Shown one piece after another: positions 1 through 9,389 of a DNA stretch of 64,000 bases. Source of the DNA: Paracoccus limosus. GTDB lineage: Bacteria; Pseudomonadota; Alphaproteobacteria; Rhodobacterales; Rhodobacteraceae. The stretch is from contig NZ_WMIF01000012.1 of assembly GCF_009711185.1 (NCBI RefSeq), positions 1 to 64,000 on the forward strand, in the 5' to 3' direction. Both the position numbers and the translations under genes were made by a program. Every line of letters starts with the position of its first letter. Position 1 is the first letter of the stretch. The notes below the pieces were generated by a model. The model did no database searches, had not been told where the DNA came from, and was given only the letters and a program-made list of their open reading frames with translations.

Positions 1-29
1 ATCAGCATCCCGTGCTCGGCCTCCGATAA
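1..29 (+). CDS. 3' end of a gene starting before the window (tentative)
   Basis: Reading frame 3 runs from the window edge and ends with a TAA at 27-29, giving a tail of QHPVLGLR. A hairpin with a T-run follows within 20 bases, which is what one expects after a gene end. Too little is visible to name the product, and the frame choice rests only on this stop and terminator arrangement. Confidence 0.3.
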
Positions 30-45
30 TCATCGAAGGCACAAT

Positions 46-77
46 GGACCCAACCCCCGGTCGGTGGGGTCCCTTTT
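46..77 (+). terminator. rho-independent terminator of the upstream gene
   Basis: GGACCC at 46-51 pairs with GGGTCC at 67-72, and TTTT follows at 74-77. It sits just after the stop at 27-29, so it probably ends the transcript that enters the window from the left. Confidence 0.5.
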
Positions 78-140
78 GGACGCCGATCACCCCAGAAGCG
101 GGGTCCTTATTGCAAGCCGTTCAACATTTAGGTGTTCGAT

Positions 141-206
141 ATGGTCATCACCAAGGCGCCAGAGGGGGCCTATGTGACGGTGATCACCGACCGCGCCTTC
201 GACTGA
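141..206 (+). CDS. possible 21-residue small ORF
   Basis: ATG at 141 opens a 21-codon frame, starting MVITKAPEG and ending ITDRAFD, that stops at TGA 204-206. AGGTG lies about six bases before the ATG and could serve as a ribosome binding site. A stop in the same frame at 129-131 rules out a longer version except with a GTG start at 132. I do not recognise it. It could be a real small protein or the remnant of a decayed gene. Confidence 0.25.
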   Translation: MVITKAPEGAYVTVITDRAFD

Positions 207-210
207 GGCC

Positions 211-247
211 GGCTGCCTCCGGCGGGGGTATTTGGGAAATGATGAAG
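211..247 (+). repeat. dispersed TATTTG-core intergenic repeat, copy 1
   Basis: A G/C-rich stretch runs into TATTTGGGAAATGATGAA. Close relatives lie at 13747-13774 and 53064-53092 (reverse strand), with related forms at 43677-43767 and 20404-20457. All but the last are intergenic, usually just after a stop codon. Confidence 0.6.
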
Positions 248-321
248 GCCGGGGCTCTGTCCCGGCCTTTGCGCTTTTGCAGGGGCTTGCGGATCGCGCA
301 GGGGCGCGGCATGGCTGCGAC

Positions 322-933
322 ATGGAACCGACACCCGCACGCCCGACCCGCCACAGCCTGATCGACGATGCCCAGGGGCTGGCCTTTGGCAGTTTCATGG
401 CCTCGGTCGGGGTGCTGTTGCTGACCCATCTGGGGCTGGTGACCGGGCAGACGGCGGGGCTGGCGCTGCTGATCGCCTATGCCACCGGCTGGGGCTTTGG
501 CCCGGTGTTCTTTGTCGTCAACCTGCCGTTCTACTGGCTGGGCTATCGCCGGCTGGGGCTGGCCTTCATGATCAAGAGCTTTGTCGCGGTTGCCGGGCTG
601 TCGGTGCTGGTGAGCTGGTTGCCGGCCCAGCTGCAATTCGGTGCCGTGCATCCCGCCGTGGGCGCGGTGCTGGTCGGCTGTCTGAGCGGATCGGCGCTGC
701 TGGCGCTGTTCCGGCATGGCGCCTCGCTGGGCGGCATCGGCATCGTCGCGCTGTATCTGCAGGATGCCACCGGCTTTCGCGCCGGCTGGACGCAGCTGAT
801 CTTTGACGCCTGCCTGTTCGCGCTGGCGCTGTTCGTGCGCGACTGGCAGGCGGTGGCATGGTCGGCGCTGGGGGCCTTGGTGCTGAATCTGGTGATCGCG
901 CTGAACCACCGGCGCGACCGCTACATCGCCTAG
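322..933 (+). CDS. YitT-family integral membrane protein
   Basis: A 203-residue, very hydrophobic protein with about five to six predicted membrane segments. It resembles the YitT/DUF161 family, with the typical early stretch GLAFGSFMASVGV and the Gly-rich segment HGASLGGIGIVALYLQ. It lacks the soluble C-terminal DUF2179 domain found in the roughly 280-residue Bacillus YitT proteins, so it is the short form common in proteobacteria. Substrate and role are unknown. I chose the ATG at 322 because the 30 upstream residues are polar and lie in the repeat-bearing intergenic stretch. The stop overlaps the convergent Spx/ArsC-like gene by four bases. Confidence 0.75.
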   Translation: MEPTPARPTRHSLIDDAQGLAFGSFMASVGVLLLTHLGLVTGQTAGLALLIAYATGWGFGPVFFVVNLPFYWLGYRRLGLAFMIKSFVAVAGLSVLVSWLPAQLQFGAVHPAVGAVLVGCLSGSALLALFRHGASLGGIGIVALYLQDATGFRAGWTQLIFDACLFALALFVRDWQAVAWSALGALVLNLVIALNHRRDRYIA

Positions 934-1274
934 GCCGCCACGCCGAGGGCGCGTTTGACATTGGCGGTCCAGCCGAGCAGGCGGTTGTCGCCTTGCAGGA
1001 TCGCCGGGCGCTTCATCAGCGAGGGCTTGGCCTGCAGCATGGCGAGCGGGGTCTGGGCGCGCTCGGCCTCGGACATGGCGCGCCATGTCAGGCTGGCGCG
1101 ATTGACCAGCTTGTCGCCGAAATCGGCGATCATCGCCTGCCATTCGCTGTCGGAGAGCGGTTCCTTGGCCACATCGCGGAAGTCGATGCTCCAACCCGCC
1201 GATTCGAGCTCGGCGCGGGCCTTTTGCACCGTCGAGCAATGTCCGAGGCCATAGATCCTGAGTGACTTGCCCAT
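930..1274 (-). CDS. ArsC/Spx-family thioredoxin-fold protein (YffB-like)
   Basis: A 114-residue protein starting MGKSLRIYGLGHCSTVQKA, the beta-alpha start of the ArsC/Spx fold with one conserved Cys (Cys13) in the loop. There is no CXXC, so it is closer to the YffB/ArsC-like branch than to redox-active Spx. The later segments LVNRASLTWR and SLMKRPAIL match the family's conserved RPI/L region. It may act as a glutathione- or thiol-linked reductase. A true arsenate reductase is not supported because no ars genes are nearby. It lies 18 bases downstream of the DUF3422 gene on the same strand, so the two are probably cotranscribed. Confidence 0.75.
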   Translation of the reverse strand: MGKSLRIYGLGHCSTVQKARAELESAGWSIDFRDVAKEPLSDSEWQAMIADFGDKLVNRASLTWRAMSEAERAQTPLAMLQAKPSLMKRPAILQGDNRLLGWTANVKRALGVAA

Positions 1275-1292
1275 GCGGACCCCCTTTCCTTG

Positions 1293-2585
1293 TCAGTGTT
1301 CGGCGTGCAGCCGCGCCTTGATCCGGCGCATCAAAGCCCATGCGCCAAGCACCACCACCGGGGTCAGCGCGGCGACCAGCACGCCCTTGTCGATGTCGAG
1401 CGCATGGGCCAGCGGATAAAGCGCATAGCCCAGCAATCCGACGGCGTAATAGCTGATCGCGACCACCGAAAGCCCCTCGACCGTGTGTTGCAGGCGCAAT
1501 TGCAGGTCGGCGCGCCGGTCCATGCGCTGCATGATGTCCTGATTCTGGGCGCTGCGCTGGACATCGACGCGGGTGCGCAGCAATTCGCCGGCACGTTCCG
1601 CCCGATCAAGCATGGTGACCAGCCGCCTATGGGCGGATTTCGCCGTGCGCATCGCCGGGTGATAGCGCCGGGTCATGAATTCGGTCAGCATCTGGCCGCC
1701 CAGAAAGCGCGTCTCGCGCAGGGCGGCAACGCGGTCCATCACGATCGCCTCATAGGCATCGGTGGCGCCAAAGCGGAAATCATGCTGGGTGGCGGCGCTT
1801 TCCAGCCGGGTCGAGACGCTGAGCAGTTCGTGCAGCACCGCATCCGCCGGGCGGGATTCGTCGGCCATGCCCTGCACGATGCCAGCGAGCTGCGGGTCAA
1901 GCGCATTGAGCTGCGCGGTCAGTTCGCGCGCGCGGCCAAGGCCCAGCATGGACATGGCGCGATAGGTTTCCAGCTCCATCAGGCGCTGGACGATGCGGCC
2001 AATGCGGCCCGAGCCGGTGCCGGGACGCACGAAGACGGCAAAGCGCATCCAGCCGGCCGGGTCGATGCGGAAATCACCCGCGACCACCGCCGCCTCATCG
2101 AGCACCCAGACCGAGGCGAGGCTGTCGGCGGCGAACCATTCCTGAAGCCGGGGCAATACCTCTTGCGGGTCGTCGGGCAGGAAATCCACCTGAATCATCA
2201 CCGCCGCCACCCGCTTGCCCGGGGCCCGTGCCTGCCAGTCGCGCGGGAACACCGCCCCCGCCGAAGGGTCGAAGGGGCTGGGCGGCAGGCCGCGCATGAA
2301 GGCGGCATAGGTCACGAATTCGGTATGGCTTTCCCAGCGCAGCTTGTAGCGGCCGAAGCTGGCCTTGTAATGGCCGGCCTGCGGATCGGGGCGCGGCGCG
2401 CCGTTGCGGGCGCAGAATTCGGCCAGATGCGCGACATCGCGGGCGCGGTCGCGGTTGGCAGCATCGCTGGGCTCTTTGATGGCCAGAAACACCGCCGTGC
2501 AGGGCGCCTCGAGCCGCGGCGAGGGCCGGGCATGCAGTTCATTGACCAGCGCATAGCGCTGCGGATGTTCGGCATCATCGTTCAT
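1293..2585 (-). CDS. DUF3422 family protein
   Basis: A 430-residue protein with the DUF3422 hallmark opening YALVNELHARPSPRLEAP and the conserved LRWESHTEF segment. Two membrane segments lie near the C-terminus, around residues 370-420, with LSVVAISYYAVGLLGYALYP in the first. Length is normal for the family. The function is not known. Known homologues are membrane-anchored proteins widespread in alpha- and betaproteobacteria. It is the first gene of a probable two-gene unit with the ArsC/Spx-like gene. Confidence 0.85.
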   Translation of the reverse strand: MNDDAEHPQRYALVNELHARPSPRLEAPCTAVFLAIKEPSDAANRDRARDVAHLAEFCARNGAPRPDPQAGHYKASFGRYKLRWESHTEFVTYAAFMRGLPPSPFDPSAGAVFPRDWQARAPGKRVAAVMIQVDFLPDDPQEVLPRLQEWFAADSLASVWVLDEAAVVAGDFRIDPAGWMRFAVFVRPGTGSGRIGRIVQRLMELETYRAMSMLGLGRARELTAQLNALDPQLAGIVQGMADESRPADAVLHELLSVSTRLESAATQHDFRFGATDAYEAIVMDRVAALRETRFLGGQMLTEFMTRRYHPAMRTAKSAHRRLVTMLDRAERAGELLRTRVDVQRSAQNQDIMQRMDRRADLQLRLQHTVEGLSVVAISYYAVGLLGYALYPLAHALDIDKGVLVAALTPVVVLGAWALMRRIKARLHAEH

Positions 2586-2746
2586 GAACGATGAATATCA
2601 GGCGGCCATGGCCTCGCAAGACAGAAAGCGGGATGAGGCCCGGTTTGCGGCGCGGTTGTGGCCGCATCATGTTTTCGTGAAGACCGGCGCATTGCCGCGC
2701 CGGGACGGGCGGGGCAAAATGCGGCCAAACAGCATCGAGGGCAGGA

Positions 2747-3256
2747 ATGAAACGCGGGATCATCAGGCTGGTTGCAGCCATTCTGATCATAGGGCTGGCC
2801 GCCTGTGCGCCGAGCAAGTTCAAGACCTACAACGGTCCGCCCGTCACCCAGGTTCTGGTGAAAAAGGGCGAACGCAAGATGTATCTGCTGAGCGGCAATA
2901 CGGCGCTGAAGGTCTATGACATCGGTCTGGGCAATATGCCCATCGGCCACAAGCAGTTCGAGGGTGACGGCAAGACGCCCGAGGGCATGTATTTCATCGA
3001 CCGGCGCAACCCCGACAGCCGCTATCACCTGTCGGTGGGTGTCTCTTATCCCAACCCGACCGACACCGCCTTTGCGCTGGCGCAGGGTCAGCAGCCGGGC
3101 GGCGACATCTTTATCCACGGTCAGGGCCCCGAGGGCCGAGCGTTGTCCAAGCAGCATCGCGACTGGACGGCGGGCTGCATCGCCGTCACCGATGATCAGG
3201 TCGAGGATATCTATGCGATGGTGCCCGATGGCACGCCGATCCTGATCCTGCCCTGA
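2747..3256 (+). CDS. L,D-transpeptidase (YkuD) lipoprotein
   Basis: A 169-residue lipoprotein. The signal peptide ends in the lipobox LAAC, giving a lipidated Cys near residue 20. The rest is a YkuD domain, with FIHGQGPEG and then DWTAGCIAV supplying the catalytic His and Cys. The usual Ser before the GC is Thr here. YkuD enzymes make or edit 3-3 peptidoglycan cross-links or attach proteins to the wall, in this case from the periplasmic side of a membrane anchor. The short single-domain form, without LysM, is common in Rhodobacteraceae. It is transcribed alone, divergent from DUF3422. Confidence 0.88.
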   Translation: MKRGIIRLVAAILIIGLAACAPSKFKTYNGPPVTQVLVKKGERKMYLLSGNTALKVYDIGLGNMPIGHKQFEGDGKTPEGMYFIDRRNPDSRYHLSVGVSYPNPTDTAFALAQGQQPGGDIFIHGQGPEGRALSKQHRDWTAGCIAVTDDQVEDIYAMVPDGTPILILP

Positions 3257-3464
3257 GGCGATTTCGGGCCGGCCGGCAAGCCCGGCTGGCCGCCTCCCCG
3301 GCCTGCGGGCCCCCTTTACCCCCCGGTTGCACCGCCGAAACCCCCTGCCCGCAGGGGCGGATTCGCATCGCCGTGGTATGGCAGACCTGTTCAAAAGGTC
3401 AGATGGTCAAGCGCCGACGCAGGGATTAACTTTTTCACGAGTAACCCAGCCGCGCAGAGCCCCG

Positions 3465-3731
3465 ATGTTTCCCCCGGTCATCCATGAGAACATGATCGAT
3501 TCCCCCGAGACGCTGGGCTACGTGCCCGGCCAGATCGCATTCGTCATGCGCTTCGGTCCCAAGTCCCGCTGGCGTGCCGGCGCCATCGTGGACAGTTCGG
3601 CCGAACGCTCGCAGGCCGTGGCAACGCGCTGCGCCCTGCTGATCCCCCGCCGTGGCAAGCGCACGCGCAAGCTGGCGCTGCACCCGGCGTTGCCCGCCGA
3701 TGTCGTCAAATCCATGCTCCAGGCTCTTTGA
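3465..3731 (+). CDS. hypothetical protein, 88 residues
   Basis: The frame has the strong G/C third-position bias of its neighbours and is followed directly by a perfect terminator, so it is probably a real gene. The sequence has YVPGQIAFVMRFG and ends in a basic region (RRGKRTRKLALHPAL). No family is recognised. Starts at 3378 or 3492 are also possible. I prefer 3465 because the sequence before it looks like an intergenic promoter (AACTTTTTCACGAG). Confidence 0.5.
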   Translation: MFPPVIHENMIDSPETLGYVPGQIAFVMRFGPKSRWRAGAIVDSSAERSQAVATRCALLIPRRGKRTRKLALHPALPADVVKSMLQAL

Positions 3732-3764
3732 CCGTCCACCACCAGCACATCGACGGGAAATGAC

Positions 3765-3792
3765 AAAGGCGGGCCCTTCGGGGCCCGCCTTT
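3765..3792. terminator. bidirectional terminator with a TTCG loop
   Basis: AAAGGCGGGCCC (3765-3776), loop TTCG, then GGGCCCGCCTTT (3781-3792) form a perfect 12-bp stem with A/T ends on both sides. It separates the convergent 3465-3731 gene and pntB. Confidence 0.9.
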
Positions 3793-3838
3793 ATACTGTG
3801 TCGCAGGGGTCGGGCGGCCGGGGTCCGGCCGCGCCCCG

Positions 3839-5278
3839 TCATTCGATCATCGGCAGCAGCTGGTCGATGGATTTCTTGGCGTCGCCATAGAACATCCGGG
3901 TGTTGTCCTTGTAGAACAGCGGGTTTTCGATGCCGGAATAGCCGGTGCCCTGACCGCGCTTCGACACGAAGACCTGCTTTGCCTTCCAGACCTCCAGCAC
4001 CGGCATGCCGGCGATGGGCGAGTTCGGATCCTCTTGCGCCGCCGGGTTCACGATGTCGTTCGAGCCGATGACGATCACCACGTCGGTATTGGGGAAATCC
4101 TCGTTGATCTCGTCCATCTCCAGCACGATGTCGTAGGGCACCTTGGCCTCGGCCAGCAGCACGTTCATGTGGCCGGGCAGACGGCCTGCGACCGGGTGGA
4201 TCGCGAAGCGGACGTTCTTGCCCTTGGCGCGCAGCTTGCGGGTCAGTTCGCTGACCGATTGCTGGGCCTGCGCCACCGCCATGCCGTAGCCGGGGACGAT
4301 GATGATCTCGTCGGCATCGTTCAGGGCCGCCGCCACGCCGTCGGCGTCGATGGCGATCTGTTCGCCGGTGATTTCCATCGCCGGGCCGGTCTCGCCGCCA
4401 AAGCCGCCAAGGATGACGCTGACGAAGTTGCGGTTCATCGCCTTGCACATGATGTAGCTGAGGATGGCCCCCGACGAGCCGACCAGCGCGCCGACCACGA
4501 TCAGCAGATCATTGCCCAGCGTGAAGCCGATGGCCGCCGCCGCCCAGCCCGAGTAGCTGTTCAGCATCGAGACCACGACCGGCATGTCGGCGCCGCCGAT
4601 GCCCATGATCAGGTGGTAGCCGATGAAGAAGGCGGCCAGCGCGATGACCAGAAGCCACAGCACCGGCGCGCCGGTAGTGCAGTAAAGCACCAGCGCCAGC
4701 ACCGACAGCGCCGCAGCCGCCGCGTTCAGCATATGGCCGCCGGGCAGTTTTTTGGGCTTGCCGTCGATCTTGCCGGCCAGCTTGCCAAAGGCGACGATCG
4801 AGCCGGTGAAGGTGACGGCGCCGATGAAGATCCCCAGCGCCACCTCGACCTTGAGCATGGCGATTTCGGCGGGGGTCTTGTGGGCCAGCACGGCGGCAAA
4901 GCCGTGGAACTCGGCCATGGCATCGGCGGCGCGGGCGCGCAGCACGCGGCTGAGTTCGAACTGGGCGTTGAAGCCGATCAGCACGGCGGCAAGACCGACA
5001 AGGCTGTGCATGGCCGCGACCAGCTGCGGCATTTCGGTCATCTGGACGCGCTTGGCGACGACCCAGCCGATGCCGCCACCCACGGCCAGCATCAGGATCG
5101 AGATCAGCCAGTTGCCATAGCCCGGCCCGATGAGCGTGGCGACCACGGCCAGCGCCATGGCAGAAATGCCATACCAGACCGCGCGCTTGGCGCTTTCCTG
5201 ACCGGACAGACCGCCCAGAGACAGGATGAACAGCACGGCCGCGACGACATAGGCGGCGGTGGTGAAACCGTATTCCAT
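3839..5278 (-). CDS. pntB: NAD(P) transhydrogenase subunit beta
   Basis: A 479-residue inner-membrane protein. An N-terminal block of about nine membrane helices is followed by the NADP(H)-binding dIII domain, visible as [35 protein letters not shown] and [12 protein letters not shown]. With PntA it couples proton re-entry to hydride transfer from NADH to NADP+, supplying NADPH. The start is the ATG of [11 protein letters not shown], preceded by GGAGAGGGCG. Ten bases separate it from pntA upstream, so the two form an operon. Length matches the E. coli subunit closely. Confidence 0.95.
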   Translation of the reverse strand: MEYGFTTAAYVVAAVLFILSLGGLSGQESAKRAVWYGISAMALAVVATLIGPGYGNWLISILMLAVGGGIGWVVAKRVQMTEMPQLVAAMHSLVGLAAVLIGFNAQFELSRVLRARAADAMAEFHGFAAVLAHKTPAEIAMLKVEVALGIFIGAVTFTGSIVAFGKLAGKIDGKPKKLPGGHMLNAAAAALSVLALVLYCTTGAPVLWLLVIALAAFFIGYHLIMGIGGADMPVVVSMLNSYSGWAAAAIGFTLGNDLLIVVGALVGSSGAILSYIMCKAMNRNFVSVILGGFGGETGPAMEITGEQIAIDADGVAAALNDADEIIIVPGYGMAVAQAQQSVSELTRKLRAKGKNVRFAIHPVAGRLPGHMNVLLAEAKVPYDIVLEMDEINEDFPNTDVVIVIGSNDIVNPAAQEDPNSPIAGMPVLEVWKAKQVFVSKRGQGTGYSGIENPLFYKDNTRMFYGDAKKSIDQLLPMIE

Positions 5279-5288
5279 CGCCCTCTCC

Positions 5289-6863
5289 TTACGATTTCTG
5301 GAACATGGCGAGCATCCGGCGCGTGACCATGAAGCCGCCAAAGATGTTGACGCCGGCCATCAGCACCGACAGCGCCGCCAGAAGCACCACCAGCCACGAG
5401 CCCGAGCCGATCTGCAACAGCGCGCCCACGATGATGATCGAGGAGATCGCGTTGGTGATCGCCATCAGCGGCGTGTGCAGCGAATGGCTGACGTTCCAGA
5501 TCACCTGGAAGCCGATGAACACCGACAGCACGAAGACGATGAAATGCGACAGGAAGCTGGCGGGGGCAAAAAGGCCGACCAGCAGCATCAGCACCGCACC
5601 GGCGCCCAGGAGCGTCACCTGACTGCGGGTCTGCGCCTTGAAGGCGGCGACCTCGGCGGCGCGCTTTTCCTCGGGCGTCAGCTCGCGGGCCTTTTCCTTG
5701 GGCTTTTGCGCGGCGATGGCGGCCACCTTGGGCGGCGGCGGCGGCCAGGTCACGTCGCCGTCAAAGGTGACGGTGGCGCCGCGGATCACGTCATCCTCCA
5801 TGTTCTGGACGATGACGCCATCCTTGCCTGGCGTCAGATCCGACAGCATGTGACGGATATTGTTGCCATAAAGTTCCGAGGCCTGCGCACCCATCCGCGA
5901 CGGGAAGTCGGTGTAGCCGATGATGACCACGCCATTGTCGGTCACGATGCGCTGATCGGGAACGGTCAGATCGCAGTTGCCGCCCCGCTCGGCCGCAAGA
6001 TCGACGATGACCGAGCCGGTCTTCATCGCCTCGACCATATCGGCGGTCCAAAGCTTCGGCGCGGGCCGTCCGGGGATCAGCGCCGTGGTGATGACGATGT
6101 CCATCTGCGGCGCCAGTTCGCGGAACTTGGCCAGTTGCGCCTCGCGGAATTCGGGCGACGAGGGTGCGGCATAGCCGCCGGTCGCCGCGCCATCTGTCTG
6201 GGCTTCCTTGAAGTCCAGATAGACGAATTCGGCGCCCATGGATTCGATCTGCTCGGCCACTTCGGGCCGCACGTCAAAAGCATAGACCTGTGCGCCAAGG
6301 CTGGTCGCGGCCCCGATGGCCGCAAGACCCGCGACGCCCGCACCGACGATCAGCACCTTGGCCGGCGGCACCTTGCCTGCCGCCGTCACCTGCCCGGTGA
6401 AGAAGCGGCCGAAGTTGTTCGCCGCCTCGATCACCACGCGGTAGCCGGCGATATTGGCCATCGAGGACAGCGCGTCCATCTTTTGCGCGCGCGAGATGCG
6501 CGGCACCATGTCCATGGCGATGGCGGTCACGCCCTGCTCGCGCGCGGTTTCCAGCAGATCGGCGTTCTGCGCCGGCCAGAAATGCGAGATCAGCGTCTGG
6601 CCGCGCCGCATGGCGTGGATTTCATCCGTGCTGGGGGGACGGACCTTGACCACGACATCGACGTCGTTGATCAGCGCCTGCGCCGTGGGCTCGACGGTCA
6701 CCCCCGCCGCCTCATAGGCGGCATCGCTGAAACCGGCGCTGCGGCCAGCCCCAGATTCCACATAGACCTCATGGCCCAGCTTCTTGAGATGGGCTGCCGA
6801 GGACGGGGTCACCGCTACGCGCGCCTCCCCCTCGTAACTCTCTTTCAAAGCGCCGATTTTCAC
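5289..6863 (-). CDS. pntA: NAD(P) transhydrogenase subunit alpha
   Basis: A 524-residue protein. Residues 1-370 are the NAD(H)-binding dI domain, with [14 protein letters not shown] at the start and the nucleotide-binding loop [17 protein letters not shown]. After a Pro-rich linker ([10 protein letters not shown]), three to four C-terminal membrane helices follow. It is a single fused subunit as in E. coli, not the split PntAA/PntAB seen in Rhodospirillum. The GTG at 6863 is chosen because GGGGAGG stands eight bases before it and VKIGALKE is the usual family N-terminus. An upstream in-frame extension to 6926 has no such support. Confidence 0.95.
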   Translation of the reverse strand: MKIGALKESYEGEARVAVTPSSAAHLKKLGHEVYVESGAGRSAGFSDAAYEAAGVTVEPTAQALINDVDVVVKVRPPSTDEIHAMRRGQTLISHFWPAQNADLLETAREQGVTAIAMDMVPRISRAQKMDALSSMANIAGYRVVIEAANNFGRFFTGQVTAAGKVPPAKVLIVGAGVAGLAAIGAATSLGAQVYAFDVRPEVAEQIESMGAEFVYLDFKEAQTDGAATGGYAAPSSPEFREAQLAKFRELAPQMDIVITTALIPGRPAPKLWTADMVEAMKTGSVIVDLAAERGGNCDLTVPDQRIVTDNGVVIIGYTDFPSRMGAQASELYGNNIRHMLSDLTPGKDGVIVQNMEDDVIRGATVTFDGDVTWPPPPPKVAAIAAQKPKEKARELTPEEKRAAEVAAFKAQTRSQVTLLGAGAVLMLLVGLFAPASFLSHFIVFVLSVFIGFQVIWNVSHSLHTPLMAITNAISSIIIVGALLQIGSGSWLVVLLAALSVLMAGVNIFGGFMVTRRMLAMFQKS

Positions 6864-6979
6864 GAGGGCACCTCCCCAATTCGCGTCTTGATCGGGACTG
6901 CATAGCACCGCGCAACAATCTTTCACAAGGGCGCGAGGAGCCGTGACAGCGTGAAAAACGACGCTACGTCATGCGACCT

Positions 6980-6997
6980 TTGGTCCGGTCTGACCAA
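6980..6997. promoter_or_regulatory. candidate operator dyad upstream of pntAB
   Basis: TTGGTC (6980-6985) and GACCAA (6992-6997) form a perfect 6-bp dyad with a 6-base spacer, about 115 bases before pntA. The arms resemble TGGTC...GACCA sites used by FadR/PdhR-type GntR regulators. The assignment to a family is inference. Confidence 0.4.
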
Positions 6998-7020
6998 GCC
7001 ATGCTGCAAATTCAGGCAGC

Positions 7021-7054
7021 AAAACGGCCCCGGAGCCTGCGCGCCGGGGCCGTT
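7021..7054 (-). terminator. rho-independent terminator after glcB
   Basis: An 11-bp perfect stem (7023-7033 with 7044-7054) is followed on the minus strand by TTTT. It lies 23 bases past the glcB stop. Confidence 0.9.
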
Positions 7055-7076
7055 CGCGTGGTGGAACCTTTACCGC

Positions 7077-9215
7077 TTACGCGCGGCGTTCGGCCTTGGC
7101 CTGCAGGCGGCGGGCGTGCAGCACCGGCTCGGTATAGCCCGAGGGCTGGACACGGCCGAGGAAGACCAGATCGCAGGCGGCCTGAAAGGCCACGCCGTCA
7201 AAGCCCGGCGCCATCGGCAGATAGGCCGGATCGTTCTGGTTCTGACGGTCGACCACGGCGGCCATCTTGCGCATCGCGTCCATGACCTGCGCTTCGCTGA
7301 CCACGCCCTGATGCAGCCAGTTCGCCAGCGACTGCGCCGAGATGCGCAGCGTGGCGCGGTCCTCCATCAGGCCGACATCATTGATATCGGGCACTTTCGA
7401 GCAGCCGACGCCCTGGTCGATCCAGCGCACGACATAGCCAAGGATGCCCTGACAGTTGTTTTCCAGCTCGCGGGTGATTTCCACGTCGCTGTAGTTGCGG
7501 CCCAGAGCCAGCGGCACGGTCAGCAGATCGTCCAGACGCGCCGGGCGTTTCAGCGCCGCGATCTCGGCCTGACGGGCATGGACATTGACGCGGTGGTAAT
7601 GCGTGGCATGCAGGGTCGCGGCGGTCGGGCTGGGCACCCATGCGGTATTGGCGCCGGCCATCGGATGGGCGATCTTTTGCGCCAGCATCTCGGCCATGTG
7701 GTCGGGGATCGCCCACATGCCCTTGCCGATCTGCGCCTTGCCGGCCAGACCACAGGCCAGACCGATATCGACGTTGCGATCCTCATAGGCCGAGATCCAC
7801 GGCTGCGATTTCATCTCGCCCTTGGCCAGCATGGTGCCGGCCTCCATCGAGGTGTGGATCTCGTCGCCGGTGCGGTCGAGAAAGCCCGTGTTGATGAAGG
7901 CCACCCGATGTTTCGCGGCGCGGATGCATTCCTTGAGGTTGGCGCTGGTGCGGCGTTCCTCGTCCATGATGCCCAGCTTGACGGTGTGGCGAGGCAGTCC
8001 CAGCGCATCCTCGACGAAATCGAAGATCTCGCTGGCGAAGGCGACTTCCTCGGGGCCGTGCATCTTGGGTTTCACGACATAGATCGAGCCGGTGACCGAG
8101 TTGCGCGGCCCCTGCCGTTCCAGATCGCGCTTGGCGCAAAGCACGGTGATCATGGCGTCCAGCAGGCCCTCGAACACCTCCCTGCCCTCGCGGTCAAGGA
8201 CGGCGGGCGTGGTCATCAGGTGGCCCACGTTGCGCACCAGCATCAGGGCGCGGCCCTTGGCCGTCACCTCGGCGCCATCGGGGCCGGTGAAGGTCACATC
8301 GGGGCTGAGCCGGCGGGTGAAGGTCTTGCCGTTCTTTTCGACGGATTCGGTCAGCGTGCCGTCCATCAGGCCCAGCCAGTTGCCATAGGCCAGCGCCTTG
8401 TCCTCGCCATCGACGCAGGCGACCGAATCCTCGCAATCCATGATCGCCGACAGGGCGGATTCGATGACGATATCGGCGATGCCGGCGCGGTCCTGCTGGG
8501 CCACCGGCTTGCTGGCATCAAGGGTGATGCGGATGAAGAGGCCGTTGTTTTTCAGGAACACGTCCGTGGGTTTGGCGGCATCGCCGATATGACCGGCGAA
8601 TTTCGCCGGATCACGCAGCGCCGGGACCAGCGCGCCGTCCTTGACCGACAGCCCGTCGATCCCCGCCCAGGACCCTTCCGCCAGCGGCGTGGCGCCGTCG
8701 AGGAACTCGCGGCCCCAGTCGATGACGCGGGCGCCGCGGGTGGCATCATAGCCCTTGCCCTGCGGCAGATCTCCCATCGCGTCGGTGCCGTAAAGCGCGT
8801 CATAGAGGCTGCCCCAGCGGGCGTTGGCGGCGTTCAGCGCATAGCGGGCATTGGTGATCGGAACCACCAACTGCGGGCCGGCAAGTTCGGCGAATTCGGG
8901 GTCGGTGGCGGGGGTCTCGATGCTGAAATCCTCGCCCTCGGGGACGAGATAGCCGATCTCGGTCAGGAAATCGCGGTAGGTGCCGGCGTCGATATCCTGG
9001 CCCCGATGCGCCAGATGCCAGCCGTCGATGGCCGCCTGCAGCGCCTCGCGCTTGTCCAGCAGGGCGCGGTTGCGCGGGCCGAACTCATGCAAAAGCCGCG
9101 ACAGCGACTGCCAGAACTGCTGCGGCTCGACCCCGCTGCCCGGCAGGCCGCGGTCATTGAGGAAATCCGCCAGAGTCTGGTCCACCCGCAATCCGGCTTT
9201 TTCAACGCGACCCAT
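7077..9215 (-). CDS. glcB: malate synthase G
   Basis: A 712-residue cytoplasmic enzyme condensing glyoxylate with acetyl-CoA to malate. Family segments include [54 protein letters not shown] and [20 protein letters not shown]. The G-type length (about 720) distinguishes it from malate synthase A. The ATG at 9215 follows AGGAAGGA. No isocitrate lyase gene is adjacent, so in this organism it may serve glyoxylate made by other routes (glycolate, ethylmalonyl-CoA pathway). It is transcribed alone, with its own terminator and a dyad in its promoter. Confidence 0.95.
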   Translation of the reverse strand: MGRVEKAGLRVDQTLADFLNDRGLPGSGVEPQQFWQSLSRLLHEFGPRNRALLDKREALQAAIDGWHLAHRGQDIDAGTYRDFLTEIGYLVPEGEDFSIETPATDPEFAELAGPQLVVPITNARYALNAANARWGSLYDALYGTDAMGDLPQGKGYDATRGARVIDWGREFLDGATPLAEGSWAGIDGLSVKDGALVPALRDPAKFAGHIGDAAKPTDVFLKNNGLFIRITLDASKPVAQQDRAGIADIVIESALSAIMDCEDSVACVDGEDKALAYGNWLGLMDGTLTESVEKNGKTFTRRLSPDVTFTGPDGAEVTAKGRALMLVRNVGHLMTTPAVLDREGREVFEGLLDAMITVLCAKRDLERQGPRNSVTGSIYVVKPKMHGPEEVAFASEIFDFVEDALGLPRHTVKLGIMDEERRTSANLKECIRAAKHRVAFINTGFLDRTGDEIHTSMEAGTMLAKGEMKSQPWISAYEDRNVDIGLACGLAGKAQIGKGMWAIPDHMAEMLAQKIAHPMAGANTAWVPSPTAATLHATHYHRVNVHARQAEIAALKRPARLDDLLTVPLALGRNYSDVEITRELENNCQGILGYVVRWIDQGVGCSKVPDINDVGLMEDRATLRISAQSLANWLHQGVVSEAQVMDAMRKMAAVVDRQNQNDPAYLPMAPGFDGVAFQAACDLVFLGRVQPSGYTEPVLHARRLQAKAERRA

Positions 9216-9239
9216 GGTCAATCCTTCCTCTTTCTGCAG

Positions 9240-9258
9240 CACACCTAAATATGGTGTG
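9240..9258. promoter_or_regulatory. candidate operator dyad in the glcB promoter
   Basis: CACACC (9240-9245), seven bases TAAATAT, then GGTGTG (9253-9258) form a perfect inverted repeat 25 bases upstream of the glcB start. The A/T centre could be the -10 region, in which case a bound protein would block transcription. A TTGGCATACCA-like element lies just upstream on the minus strand. Confidence 0.4.
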
Positions 9259-9333
9259 CGGTGGTATGCCAAACACGGCTCCAGTTCAATTGTCCTATCT
9301 TTCCACGAATCCGATAAGGAGAATTGCGGATTT

Positions 9334-9365
9334 CAAAGGAAACGCCGCCCCGATCAGGGGCGGCG
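9334..9365 (-). terminator. terminator after the Ala-rich membrane protein gene
   Basis: CGCCGCCCC (9343-9351) pairs with GGGGCGGCG (9357-9365), and the minus-strand transcript then reads TTTCCTTTG. Confidence 0.8.
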
Positions 9366-9389
9366 CGGCGGGCATTGCCCAACAGTCGG

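Noticed and set aside
5259..6905. Long plus-strand frame opposite pntA (and another at 4034-5326 opposite pntB)
   Set aside because: Both are shadows of the pnt genes, rich in Asp, His and Arg without domain signs.
6900..6960. TTTCAC...GTGAAA inverted repeat upstream of pntA
   Set aside because: The arms are only six bases and 24 bases apart. This is weak next to the tighter dyad at 6980-6997.
6951..9248. 765-codon plus-strand frame opposite glcB
   Set aside because: It is an antisense shadow of malate synthase G, with His/Arg/Gly-rich composition typical of reversed high-GC genes. It also runs through the glcB terminator.
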